Shown here: positions 15,060 to 21,453 of the stretch, piece after piece | Layout: every line of letters starts with the position of its first letter | Position numbering within the stretch: position 1 is the first letter of the stretch | From: an uncultured Oscillospiraceae bacterium | GTDB taxonomy: Bacteria; Bacillota; Clostridia; Oscillospirales; Oscillospiraceae | Direction of reading: 5' to 3' | Assembly: GCA_944387125.1 (NCBI GenBank) | Contig: CALXDT010000035.1 | Location: 1-38,356 of the forward strand | DNA length: 38,356 bases | The notes under the pieces: generated by a model | Told to the model about the DNA's origin: nothing | What the model saw: the letters and a program-made list of their open reading frames with translations, nothing else | Database searches by the model: none | Program-made: the position numbers and the translations under genes

Positions 15060-15908
15060 ATGGTAAGAAAGCAGCTGGATCGGGAAGCGGTTCGGGCGCT
15101 TCTGCCCCGGCGGGATCCCCAGGGGCACAAGGGCAATTACGGAAGGCTCCTGCTGCTGTGCGGCAGCAGGGGATACACCGGCGCGGCGTATCTGGCAGCG
15201 ATGGGCGCTTTGCGGTGCGGAGCCGGACTGGTCTACCTGGGGGTGCCTGAGAGCATTTACGCCATTGCGGCGGTGAAACTCACGGAACCGGTGGTGTTTC
15301 CCCTGCCGGACGATCACGGACGGCTCAGCGCCGAGGCAGCGGAGGAAGTCTCCGGCCGCCTGGAGCAGATGGACGCGGTGCTTCTGGGCTGCGGACTGGG
15401 ACAGTCGCCGGGGGTTTTCGCGGTGGTGAAGCGGGTTCTGAGAGAAGCAAAATGTCCTGTGGTTCTGGATGCCGACGGCATAAATGTGCTGAGCGGGCAT
15501 AAGGATATACTGCTGGAAAGAAACGCACCCACCATCCTCACGCCGCACCCGGGGGAATTTGCCCGGTTTGGGGGCAGGATCGGCGCGGACCGGATGACCG
15601 CGGCGGGGATCTATGCCCGCCAGTGGAACAGCATTGTGGTTTTGAAAGGCCATGGCACCTGCGTCACCGACGGAACCACCGGCTACCGCAATCCCACAGG
15701 GAATCCGGGCATGGCAGTGGGCGGCAGCGGCGACCTGCTGGCCGGGATGATCACGGGACTGCTGGGGCAGGGGCTGAAGCCCCTGGAAGCGGCGGCCTGC
15801 GGCGTCTGGCTCCATGGGGCGGCGGGAGATCTCTGCGCCCAGGAGCTGGGGCAGTATGCCATGCTGCCTACGGATATGCTGATGCGGCTGCCCGGGCTGC
15901 TGCCATAG
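15060..15908 (+). CDS. nnrD: ADP-dependent NAD(P)H-hydrate dehydratase
   Basis: A 282-residue ribokinase-fold enzyme that repairs hydrated NAD(P)H using ADP (NnrD/CARKD family). Visible: HKGNYGRLLLLCGSRGYTGAAYLAA near residues 23-47, PVVLDADGINVL, TPHPGEFARF, and the nucleotide-binding block NPTGNPGMAVGGSGDLLAGMI with the catalytic Asp. The NnrE epimerase domain often fused at the N-terminus is absent, so this is the stand-alone kinase-fold form. AAGGAG lies about 9 nt before the ATG. A lipoprotein and mazF follow. In Bacillus-type genomes nnrD, a YdcC lipoprotein, alr and mazEF are neighbours, so this looks like a reduced version of that order. Confidence 0.92.
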   Translation: MVRKQLDREAVRALLPRRDPQGHKGNYGRLLLLCGSRGYTGAAYLAAMGALRCGAGLVYLGVPESIYAIAAVKLTEPVVFPLPDDHGRLSAEAAEEVSGRLEQMDAVLLGCGLGQSPGVFAVVKRVLREAKCPVVLDADGINVLSGHKDILLERNAPTILTPHPGEFARFGGRIGADRMTAAGIYARQWNSIVVLKGHGTCVTDGTTGYRNPTGNPGMAVGGSGDLLAGMITGLLGQGLKPLEAAACGVWLHGAAGDLCAQELGQYAMLPTDMLMRLPGLLP

Positions 15909-15957
15909 GCGTCCTTTCCGCAATTCGCGCCCTTCGGGGCGAAATGGGGGACTTGCC

Positions 15958-16515
15958 TTGAAAAAAGCCTGTTTGGTGCTGCTGATCCTGCTGCTGACCG
16001 GCTGTTCCGGCGAATCGGAGCAGCTGGATCGGGGAATGCAGCTGCGATCCCGGCTGCTGAAAGCGCCGGAATGCCGGTTCGATGTGTGCATAACCGCGGA
16101 TTATGGGGACAAGCTGTACAGTTTCTCCATGTGCTGTCAGGGAAATGCGCAGGGAGATGTTTCGTTTACGGTTGCGGAGCCGGAGACCATTGCCGGGATC
16201 ACCGGCCGGATTTCCGATACCGGCGGGCAGCTGACCTTTGACGATGCGGCGCTGCAGTTTGACCCAATGGCCGACGGCCAGATTACGCCTGTGATGGCTC
16301 CCTGGATTTTTCTGAAGACCCTCCGGGGAGGATATCTGACGTCGGCCGGACAGGAGGGAGAACTGCTGCGGCTGTCCATAGACGACAGCTATGCCGACGA
16401 CGCGCTGCATCTGGATATCTGGCTGAACCAGGAGGATGTACCCGTTCAGGGACAGATCCTCTACGACGGACGAAGGATCCTGTCGCTGACGGTCACAAAT
16501 TGGGTCATTGGGTAG
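15958..16515 (+). CDS. Lipoprotein, possibly YdcC/GerS (LolA-like)
   Basis: A 185-residue exported lipoprotein starting at TTG 15958 (GGGGG about 8 nt upstream), where the lysine-rich signal peptide begins. The lipobox LLTGCS places the lipidated Cys at 16. The mature part looks all-beta: RFDVCITADYGDKLYSFSMCCQGNAQGDVSFTVAEPETIAGIT and the strands after it have the pattern of LolA-type half-barrel lipoproteins. Position supports that reading: YdcC of Bacillus and GerS of Clostridioides difficile are LolA-like lipoproteins beside nnrD/alr genes and act in sporulation or germination. The family link is inference. It lies 49 nt after nnrD. Confidence 0.65.
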   Translation: MKKACLVLLILLLTGCSGESEQLDRGMQLRSRLLKAPECRFDVCITADYGDKLYSFSMCCQGNAQGDVSFTVAEPETIAGITGRISDTGGQLTFDDAALQFDPMADGQITPVMAPWIFLKTLRGGYLTSAGQEGELLRLSIDDSYADDALHLDIWLNQEDVPVQGQILYDGRRILSLTVTNWVIG

Positions 16516-16563
16516 CATTCTGGAAGATCTGTGCATAGGATGTTGTGGATGGGCTGCTGTATA

Positions 16564-16614
16564 AAATCCATACATTTGTGGGAGAATAGCTCTAACCGCG
16601 TTACATATGGATTT
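16564..16614 (+). promoter_or_regulatory. Widely spaced inverted repeat upstream of mazF
   Basis: AAATCCATA (16564-16572) and its exact complement TATGGATTT (16606-16614), 33 nt apart, lie in the 140-nt gap before mazF. It could be an operator pair or the base of a leader stem. I see no convincing sigma-A promoter in this gap. Confidence 0.35.
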
Positions 16615-16655
16615 CATCCGGTAGCGCAGGGAATTATGCACGGAGCGTGAAGACA

Positions 16656-17027
16656 ATGAACGAAGCATCAGTGAAACGCGGTGATATTTTTTACGCCGAT
16701 TTGTCGCCGGTGGTGGGAAGCGAGCAGGGGGGCACCCGGCCTGTTTTGATCGTTCAGAACGATACCGGAAACCGGCACTCGCCTACGGTGATCGCTGCGG
16801 CCATCACCAGCCAGACCGGAAAGGCCAGACTTCCCACCCATATCAATATCAGCGGGGGCAGCGTGGGTCTGAGCAAGGATTCCATTATTTTGCTGGAGCA
16901 GATCCGTACCATTGACAAGCGCCGTCTGCGGGAGCATATGGGACACCTGGACGAGAAGCAGATGGCCATGGTGGATGACGCCATTGCGGTGAGCTTTGGT
17001 CTGCCCGGAGGCAGCCGGGCAACCTGA
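16656..17027 (+). CDS. mazF: MazF/PemK family endoribonuclease toxin without a visible antitoxin
   Basis: A 123-residue protein of the MazF (NdoA) family, an mRNA interferase. The signatures are complete: KRGDIFYADLSPVVGSEQGGTRPVLIVQNDTGNRHSPTVIAAAITSQ at residues 6-52, with the conserved Arg in GGTRPV and Thr/Ser positions of the active site, then LSKDSIILLEQIRTIDKRRL at about 72-91. ATG 16656 is preferred over GTG 16647 because GGAG lies 10 nt upstream of the ATG and only 1 nt from the GTG. No MazE-like frame is seen in the 140 nt upstream, where NdoAI is normally encoded. The upstream gene is a lipoprotein. Confidence 0.93.
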   Translation: MNEASVKRGDIFYADLSPVVGSEQGGTRPVLIVQNDTGNRHSPTVIAAAITSQTGKARLPTHINISGGSVGLSKDSIILLEQIRTIDKRRLREHMGHLDEKQMAMVDDAIAVSFGLPGGSRAT

Positions 17028-17065
17028 CAGAGCCTTCAAAGGGTTCCTGGGGAAGAGGGAAAATT

Positions 17066-17124
17066 GCCGCCGGAGGGTTCTTATAGGGGGCTGGTTTCTC
17101 CCCCGAAAGCCGGGAACCGGCGGC
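17066..17124 (+). other. Structured RNA element after mazF
   Basis: Three nested helices: GCCGCC (17066-17071) with GGCGGC (17119-17124), GGTTC (17076-17080) with GAACC (17114-17118), and GGGGG (17086-17090) with CCCCC (17100-17104). No T-run follows. It lies between mazF and the 127-aa gene and may be part of that gene's leader. Confidence 0.45.
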
Positions 17125-17172
17125 GCGTCTGAAACACCAAAGGCTTATCAGGCGATTCCTTGGCATAGCGCA

Positions 17173-17203
17173 GCCCCCTGCGGCATAGAATGCGGCAGGG
17201 GGC
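17173..17203 (+). promoter_or_regulatory. Hairpin that contains the ribosome binding site of the 127-aa gene
   Basis: GCCCCCTGC (17173-17181) pairs with GCAGGGGGC (17195-17203). Inside, after a G-G mismatch, GCAT (17183-17186) pairs with ATGC (17190-17193) around AGA. The 3' arm holds the only Shine-Dalgarno-like sequence (AGGGGG) 7 nt before the ATG at 17211. The hairpin could mask translation, or act as a weak terminator for mazF (GTTTGTT follows). Confidence 0.55.
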
Positions 17204-17210
17204 GTTTGTT

Positions 17211-17594
17211 ATGGAAGGAACATATGGTGTGTATTTGGGCAAGCAGCTGATGGGCAAGGTTCAGGTTCTGCGCCAGGGGCTTTACTACCGGTTTATCTGC
17301 CGGTGCCGGATCACCGGGGATGTGATCTGCCGCCTGGGGGTGATCTGCCAGGGAAGGCAGGAGAATCTGGGGGTGGTGATTCCCATGGACGGCGGATTCG
17401 GACTGGATACCCGGCTTCCGGTAAAGCGGCTGGGGGAGGGGGAGATGGAGTTTGTTCTGATCCCCAAATGGGCGGCGGGGGAAGGCAGGTTTGTGCCCAT
17501 CTACCCGGACGAGCCCTTTGGCTACATTGAAAAGCTGAAGGACGCGTATCTGACCCGAAAGGACGGGCAGCTGGGAATCATTCTCCCGGGGTGA
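17211..17594 (+). CDS. Conserved-looking protein of unknown function, 127 residues
   Basis: A soluble beta-rich protein: MEGTYGVYLGKQLMGKVQVLRQGLYYRFICRCRITGDVICRL at the start, then alternating strands around LGVVIPMDGGFGLDTRLPVKRLG, and a C-terminal FGYIEKLKDAYLTRKDGQLGI. I cannot name a family. Translation-friendly composition, codon use like its neighbours and a ribosome site 7 nt before ATG 17211 support it as a gene. A longer frame from an ATG at 17190 lies inside the hairpin and lacks a ribosome site. It converges on exoA with only 3 nt between the stop codons and no terminator there, so the two mRNAs probably overlap. Confidence 0.6.
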   Translation: MEGTYGVYLGKQLMGKVQVLRQGLYYRFICRCRITGDVICRLGVICQGRQENLGVVIPMDGGFGLDTRLPVKRLGEGEMEFVLIPKWAAGEGRFVPIYPDEPFGYIEKLKDAYLTRKDGQLGIILPG

Positions 17595-17597
17595 TGG

Positions 17598-18353
17598 TCA
17601 AAGATCCAGCGTCAGCCCTACCGGGCAGTGATCCGAACCCAGGATCTGGGGATAGATTCGAGCCTCGCGCAGCTTGTCACCGAGCCGCTGGGAGATCAGG
17701 AAATAGTCGATTCGCCACCCGGCGTTGTTTTTCCGGGCGTTGAACCGGTAGCTCCACCAGCTGTAGGCGCCCGCCGCGTCCGGATTCAGATGCCGGAAGG
17801 TATCGATGAATCCGGCGTCCAGAAGCCTGCCGAAGCTCTCCCGCTCCTGGTCGGAAAAACCGGCGCTGCCCCGGTTGGAGGCGGGATTTTTCAGGTCGAT
17901 CTCCTGATGGGCAACGTTCAGATCGCCGCAGGCGATCACCGGCTTATGCTGATCCAGTTTTTTCAGGTGACTGCGGAAGGCTTCGTCCCATTTCAGCCGA
18001 TGGTCAATCCGGGCCAGCTCCGGCTGGGCATTGGGCGTATAGCATGTGACCAGATAAAAGCCGGGATATTCCAGGGTAATCAGCCGCCCTTCGGTATCCA
18101 GATCCTCCACGCCCACGCCGAAGGTTACGGCCAGAGGCGCGGTTTTGGCGAATACGGCGGTGCCGGAATAGCCTTTTTTCTGGGCATAGTTCCAATATTG
18201 GGTATAGCCGGGCAGATCCAGCTGGATTTGTCCGGCTTGCAGTTTTGTCTCCTGCAGGCAGAAAAAATCCGCGTCAAGCTGGGAAAAGGTTTCCAGAAAG
18301 CCCTTTCCCACACAGGCTCGCAGGCCGTTTACATTCCAGGAAATAAAGTTCAT
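17598..18353 (-). CDS. exoA: Exodeoxyribonuclease III / AP endonuclease
   Basis: A 251-residue EEP-family nuclease that cuts at abasic sites in base-excision repair. Motifs: MNFISWNVNGLRA (Asn), CLQETKLQ (metal-binding Glu), TCYTPNAQ (Tyr), CGDLNVAHQEIDLKNP (Asp and Asn), and at the end WRIDYFLIS and GSDHCPVGL (catalytic Asp-His). Length and residues are typical. Its ATG overlaps the stop of the upstream GerMN lipoprotein gene by 4 nt (ATGA), so it is translationally coupled as the last gene of a five-gene minus-strand operon. Confidence 0.96.
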   Translation of the reverse strand: MNFISWNVNGLRACVGKGFLETFSQLDADFFCLQETKLQAGQIQLDLPGYTQYWNYAQKKGYSGTAVFAKTAPLAVTFGVGVEDLDTEGRLITLEYPGFYLVTCYTPNAQPELARIDHRLKWDEAFRSHLKKLDQHKPVIACGDLNVAHQEIDLKNPASNRGSAGFSDQERESFGRLLDAGFIDTFRHLNPDAAGAYSWWSYRFNARKNNAGWRIDYFLISQRLGDKLREARIYPQILGSDHCPVGLTLDL

Positions 18354-18838
18354 TGGGTTTCCTCCGTTGTGGCTGGGGTCACGTCATCGTACAGGGTCAG
18401 GCTGTCCGGGGTCATGGTAATGGAGCGGGCGCCGCTGGTGACGGTGACAACCTCGGCGCCGGTCAGTCCTGCGCAGGTCAGAGTCAGGCAGGCGCAGGCC
18501 AGGGACAGCTCCGCGTCAGACAAATGGGCGGAGGCCTCGTTCAGCTCCAGATGGATGGAGGTGGAACCCTGCTCCACGGACAGAATCCGAACATCCTTGG
18601 GAAAGGGGGAGCGGAGGTCTTCCTCGCTGGGGCCCATCAGATACAGAGCCAAAAGGTAGGACAGGCTGTCCCGGTGCCCCACCGCCTCCCGAACTTCCGC
18701 GGAGATTACGCCGCTGGAATCGCTGTATTGATAGGTCTCCCGCAGGTAGTAGAATATCACCGGCTCGTTATAACGGCTGCTGATGCCGCAGCCGGAAAGC
18801 GCCAGACAAAGGAACAGACAAAGCAGCCGCTTTCTCAT
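18350..18838 (-). CDS. GerMN-domain lipoprotein
   Basis: A 162-residue lipoprotein: signal MRKRLLCLFLCLALSGCG with lipidated Cys17. A single GerMN domain covers about 27-150, recognised by VIFYYLRE at the start, LLALYLMGPSEEDLRSPFPKDVRILSVEQGSTSIHLELNEASAHLSDAELSLACACLTLT in the middle, and VTVTSGARSITM near the end. GerMN domains occur in the spore protein GerM and in LpqB, the lipoprotein partner of the MtrAB two-component system in actinobacteria. It overlaps both neighbours by 4 nt: the histidine kinase upstream and exoA downstream. This suggests it works at the membrane with the kinase, which is inference from position. Confidence 0.88.
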   Translation of the reverse strand: MRKRLLCLFLCLALSGCGISSRYNEPVIFYYLRETYQYSDSSGVISAEVREAVGHRDSLSYLLALYLMGPSEEDLRSPFPKDVRILSVEQGSTSIHLELNEASAHLSDAELSLACACLTLTCAGLTGAEVVTVTSGARSITMTPDSLTLYDDVTPATTEETQ

Positions 18839-20292
18839 GAATCCACCTCCGTATCAAAGGCAGGGAAGACCACGGTAAAGGTGGTGCCGCTGCCTACTTT
18901 GCTGGCAATGCGGATTTCTCCCCGGTTGCGCTGCACGATGGTGCGCACAATGGCAAGCCCCAGACCGCTGCCGCCGGTAGCCCGGGAGCGAGCCTTATCC
19001 ACCCGGTAGAACCGCTCAAAAATATGATCCACAGCGTCTTCCGGGATGCCCATGCCGGTGTCGCTGACTTCCAGGTAGGCGTTTTCCTCATCCCGGTAAA
19101 GCCGCACGGTCAGGCTGCCGCCGGGAACATTATATTTTATGCCGTTTTCCATGAGATTGAAGACGATCTGATACAGGTCGTCCTCCAGGATCAGAACCGG
19201 GCAGTCCTGCTCCAGCTCCAGGCGGATGGATACCTGCGCCTTGATGGCGTTTTGCCGGAGCATCCGCGCCACCCGCTGCACGGTAGGCGCCATGGGGATG
19301 ATCTCGCTTTCGTCGCTGGACATGCCCTCCGCTCTGGTCAGGGACAGCAGCTTCTCGGTCATGCGGTTCAGACGCTCCGCCTCGCTGCTGATATCCTCCA
19401 CAAATTCCCGGACGGTAGCCAGATCCATATCATACTGCAAAATGGAATCCGCCAGCAGTTTAATGGAGGCCAGAGGCGTCTTCAGCTCGTGGGAGGCGTC
19501 GGAGACAAAGCGGCTGCGTTTTTGCTCAGAGGTTTGCAGGCGTTCCGTCAGGTCGTTGAATTCGTTGCCCAGAATGGTCAGTTCGTCGTTGCCGCCCATG
19601 GTGACTTTATGGGTATAGTCTCCCTGCTGAATGATGCGCATGGAGGTCATGATCTTGTTCAGCCGCCGGGAGAAGGCGTTGGAAAAGGCCAGAGAGAACA
19701 GGATAACCACCAGTTCCAGCAGAAACGTAATCCGCAGAACGGTAACTTGCAGGGAAGCGATCAGCGCGCCCTGGGCGGTGTCGTACTCGGTCATGTAAAC
19801 ACAGCCCACCACAGTGCCGTAGTAGACAATGGGCGTGGCCGCCCGGGAATCCAGTACGCCGTCGTAGTACCGGGAGATGAAGACGTCATTTCCGGTGGGG
19901 GTGTCTTCGTTCACTTCCATGGCGGTGAGAATCTCCGGCAGCAGGGCATAGGTGTCTGCGGCGGTGCCGCTGCTGTCGTAGAGAACCCGGCAGCTTTGAT
20001 CTGTGACGATCAGCCGGGTGATTTTCAGGCTTTCCATCTGCTCCACAGTGCTTGTGACCGCGGAAGAGGTCATCACGTCCAGCGTGGCGATCTCGTCCGA
20101 GGCCAGGAGACACTTTTCGATCATGGACGCGCTTTTGCTTTGATAGAACAGCCGCTGACTGACGTCGGAACAATATATGTTCAGAATCAGCAGCACCACA
20201 AAGGTGATGACCACATAGGTCATGGAATAGCGGAACTGGGTTTTGATATAACCCCGATGGGTGTTTTTCTTATTTTCGGAAATAATAACCAA
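18835..20292 (-). CDS. Membrane sensor histidine kinase (HAMP-HisKA-HATPase)
   Basis: A 485-residue two-component kinase. TM1 about 25-39, an extracellular sensing region of about 140 residues (40-180), TM2 about 181-203, HAMP 204-256. The HisKA box is SDASHELKTPLASIKLL with phospho-acceptor His268. The ATPase domain shows LMENGIKYNVPGG (N box), VSDTGMGIP (G1), IFERFYRVDKARS (F box) and GSGLGLAIV (G2). The layout matches PhoR/WalK-type kinases without a PAS domain. The best start is TTG 20292, which overlaps the response regulator gene by 23 nt. The extracellular part resembles no domain I can name. It is translationally coupled to the GerMN lipoprotein. Confidence 0.93.
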   Translation of the reverse strand: MVIISENKKNTHRGYIKTQFRYSMTYVVITFVVLLILNIYCSDVSQRLFYQSKSASMIEKCLLASDEIATLDVMTSSAVTSTVEQMESLKITRLIVTDQSCRVLYDSSGTAADTYALLPEILTAMEVNEDTPTGNDVFISRYYDGVLDSRAATPIVYYGTVVGCVYMTEYDTAQGALIASLQVTVLRITFLLELVVILFSLAFSNAFSRRLNKIMTSMRIIQQGDYTHKVTMGGNDELTILGNEFNDLTERLQTSEQKRSRFVSDASHELKTPLASIKLLADSILQYDMDLATVREFVEDISSEAERLNRMTEKLLSLTRAEGMSSDESEIIPMAPTVQRVARMLRQNAIKAQVSIRLELEQDCPVLILEDDLYQIVFNLMENGIKYNVPGGSLTVRLYRDEENAYLEVSDTGMGIPEDAVDHIFERFYRVDKARSRATGGSGLGLAIVRTIVQRNRGEIRIASKVGSGTTFTVVFPAFDTEVDS

Positions 20293-20950
20293 CGCCCCAC
20301 TTCGTTAAAATATATTTTGGTTCAGCCGGATTTTCTTCCAATTTCTCCCGCAGACGGCGGATGTGCACATCCACGGTGCGGATATCGCTGCGGTATTCGT
20401 AGGCCCAGATGGTGTCCAGCAGCGCCTCCCGGGAATAGACCCGGTTGGGATTGCGCATAAGGAACTCGATCACATCAAATTCCTTGGCGGTCAGATCCGC
20501 CAGAACGCCGCTGCGGTAGGCGTTCCTGGCGTCCAGATCCAGGGTGATGGTGCCAATGGAAAGGGTTTTCCCGGTTTCCTGCTTTTTGCTGCTCCCCGCC
20601 CGGCGCAGCAGCGCCCGGATCCGGGCCTTCAGCTCCAGAATGTTAAACGGCTTGGTGAGATAGTCGTCCGCTCCGTAGTCAAAGCCCATGAGCTTGTCCA
20701 TGTCATCGGCTTTGGCGGTAAGCAGGATGATGGGAACGTCGGAAAACTCACGGATTTTGGAGCAGGCGCTCAGCCCGTCCAGATTGGGCATCATCACGTC
20801 CAGCACCACCAGATCCGGATTCTCCTCCTGCACCATACGGACGGCTTCCAGACCGTCGCTGCCGGTGATGACCTCATAGCCTTCGTTTTGCAAATTGAAG
20901 CGAATGCCTTTGACCAGCAGCGCTTCGTCGTCTACCACTAAGATCTTCAT
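20270..20950 (-). CDS. OmpR/PhoB family response regulator
   Basis: A 226-residue regulator. Receiver domain 1-115 with acidic pair Asp7-Asp8 (VVDDEA), phospho-acceptor Asp51 (VVLDVMMPN), Thr78 region (LLTAK) and Lys100 (LTKPFN). Winged-helix DNA-binding domain about 130-225 (LTAKEFDVIEFLMRNPNRVYSREALLDTIW, then IRTVDVHIRRLREKLEENPAEPKYILTKWGVGYYFRK). All key residues are present. It is the partner of the overlapping histidine kinase downstream, and starts 2 nt after the ComEA-like gene stops. The resemblance is to WalR/MtrA-type envelope regulators. Confidence 0.95.
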   Translation of the reverse strand: MKILVVDDEALLVKGIRFNLQNEGYEVITGSDGLEAVRMVQEENPDLVVLDVMMPNLDGLSACSKIREFSDVPIILLTAKADDMDKLMGFDYGADDYLTKPFNILELKARIRALLRRAGSSKKQETGKTLSIGTITLDLDARNAYRSGVLADLTAKEFDVIEFLMRNPNRVYSREALLDTIWAYEYRSDIRTVDVHIRRLREKLEENPAEPKYILTKWGVGYYFRK

Positions 20951-20952
20951 AG

Positions 20953-21339
20953 TTATTCTCCAATCGTGATCAGATACCGTATTTCATACCAGCAGCTTTC
21001 GTCAATGCCTTTCACATTGCGAATCTCCCCGGGGGAGGTAAAGCCTCCCGTGTCCTCACGATAGTCAAGGATCCGCTGGGCGAGGGTCTCCCCAATGCCG
21101 GGAAGGGTCGTCAGCTCCCGCATGGTGGCGGTGTTCAGGTCAATGGGAAAGACCACCGGATCCGTTGCCCCGGTGCCGGTCTCGGCGGCGGTTTCTGTGG
21201 GAGGCGCGGTCTGCAGTGCCGACGGCACAGACAGCTGCACCGACGGCGGATTCTGATTTCTGCCCAGGAAAAATCCCAGGGTGAATCCGGCAAAGGCCAG
21301 AGCCAGGGCGGCGAACAGGGAGAGGTGGTGATTTTTCAT
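20953..21339 (-). CDS. ComEA-like helix-hairpin-helix membrane protein
   Basis: A 128-residue protein: membrane anchor about 7-25, a Pro/Thr/Ala-rich linker (28-65), then a tandem helix-hairpin-helix DNA-binding unit [47 protein letters not shown] (about 66-112). That unit is the ComEA hallmark for binding double-stranded DNA outside the membrane. It is shorter than Bacillus ComEA (about 205 residues) and lacks the extra N-terminal domain. comEC and comEB are not here; instead it leads a two-component operon. GGAGG lies about 9 nt upstream of the ATG. DNA uptake is a possibility, not shown. Confidence 0.88.
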   Translation of the reverse strand: MKNHHLSLFAALALAFAGFTLGFFLGRNQNPPSVQLSVPSALQTAPPTETAAETGTGATDPVVFPIDLNTATMRELTTLPGIGETLAQRILDYREDTGGFTSPGEIRNVKGIDESCWYEIRYLITIGE

Positions 21340-21357
21340 GGGATCATACCTCCCGCA

Positions 21358-21386
21358 TTGACTAGTGTGGGAAAAGATGCTATAAT
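21358..21386 (+). promoter_or_regulatory. Sigma-A promoter of the D,D-carboxypeptidase/UDG genes
   Basis: TTGACT (21358-21363), a 17-nt spacer, then TATAAT (21381-21386). Predicted start is near 21393, 60 nt before the ATG. Confidence 0.82.
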
Positions 21387-21395
21387 ACGAACACC

Positions 21396-21424
21396 ATTAT
21401 ACACGATTTTTCACTGCCGGACAA
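21396..21424 (-). promoter_or_regulatory. Sigma-A promoter of the comEA-like/two-component operon
   Basis: On the minus strand TTGTCC (21424-21419), a 17-nt spacer, then TATAAT (21401-21396). Its -10 faces the plus-strand -10 with only 9 bp between them. Confidence 0.78.
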
Positions 21425-21453
21425 GTCCGGCAAGCCAATAATGAGGGCAAAAT

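Noticed and set aside
15060-17027. A complete MazEF toxin-antitoxin module
   Set aside because: I searched the gap before mazF for a MazE-like frame and found none, so only the toxin is annotated.
20953-21339. A natural-transformation (com) locus
   Set aside because: Only a short ComEA-like protein is present; comEC, comEB and pilus genes are absent, so competence cannot be claimed.
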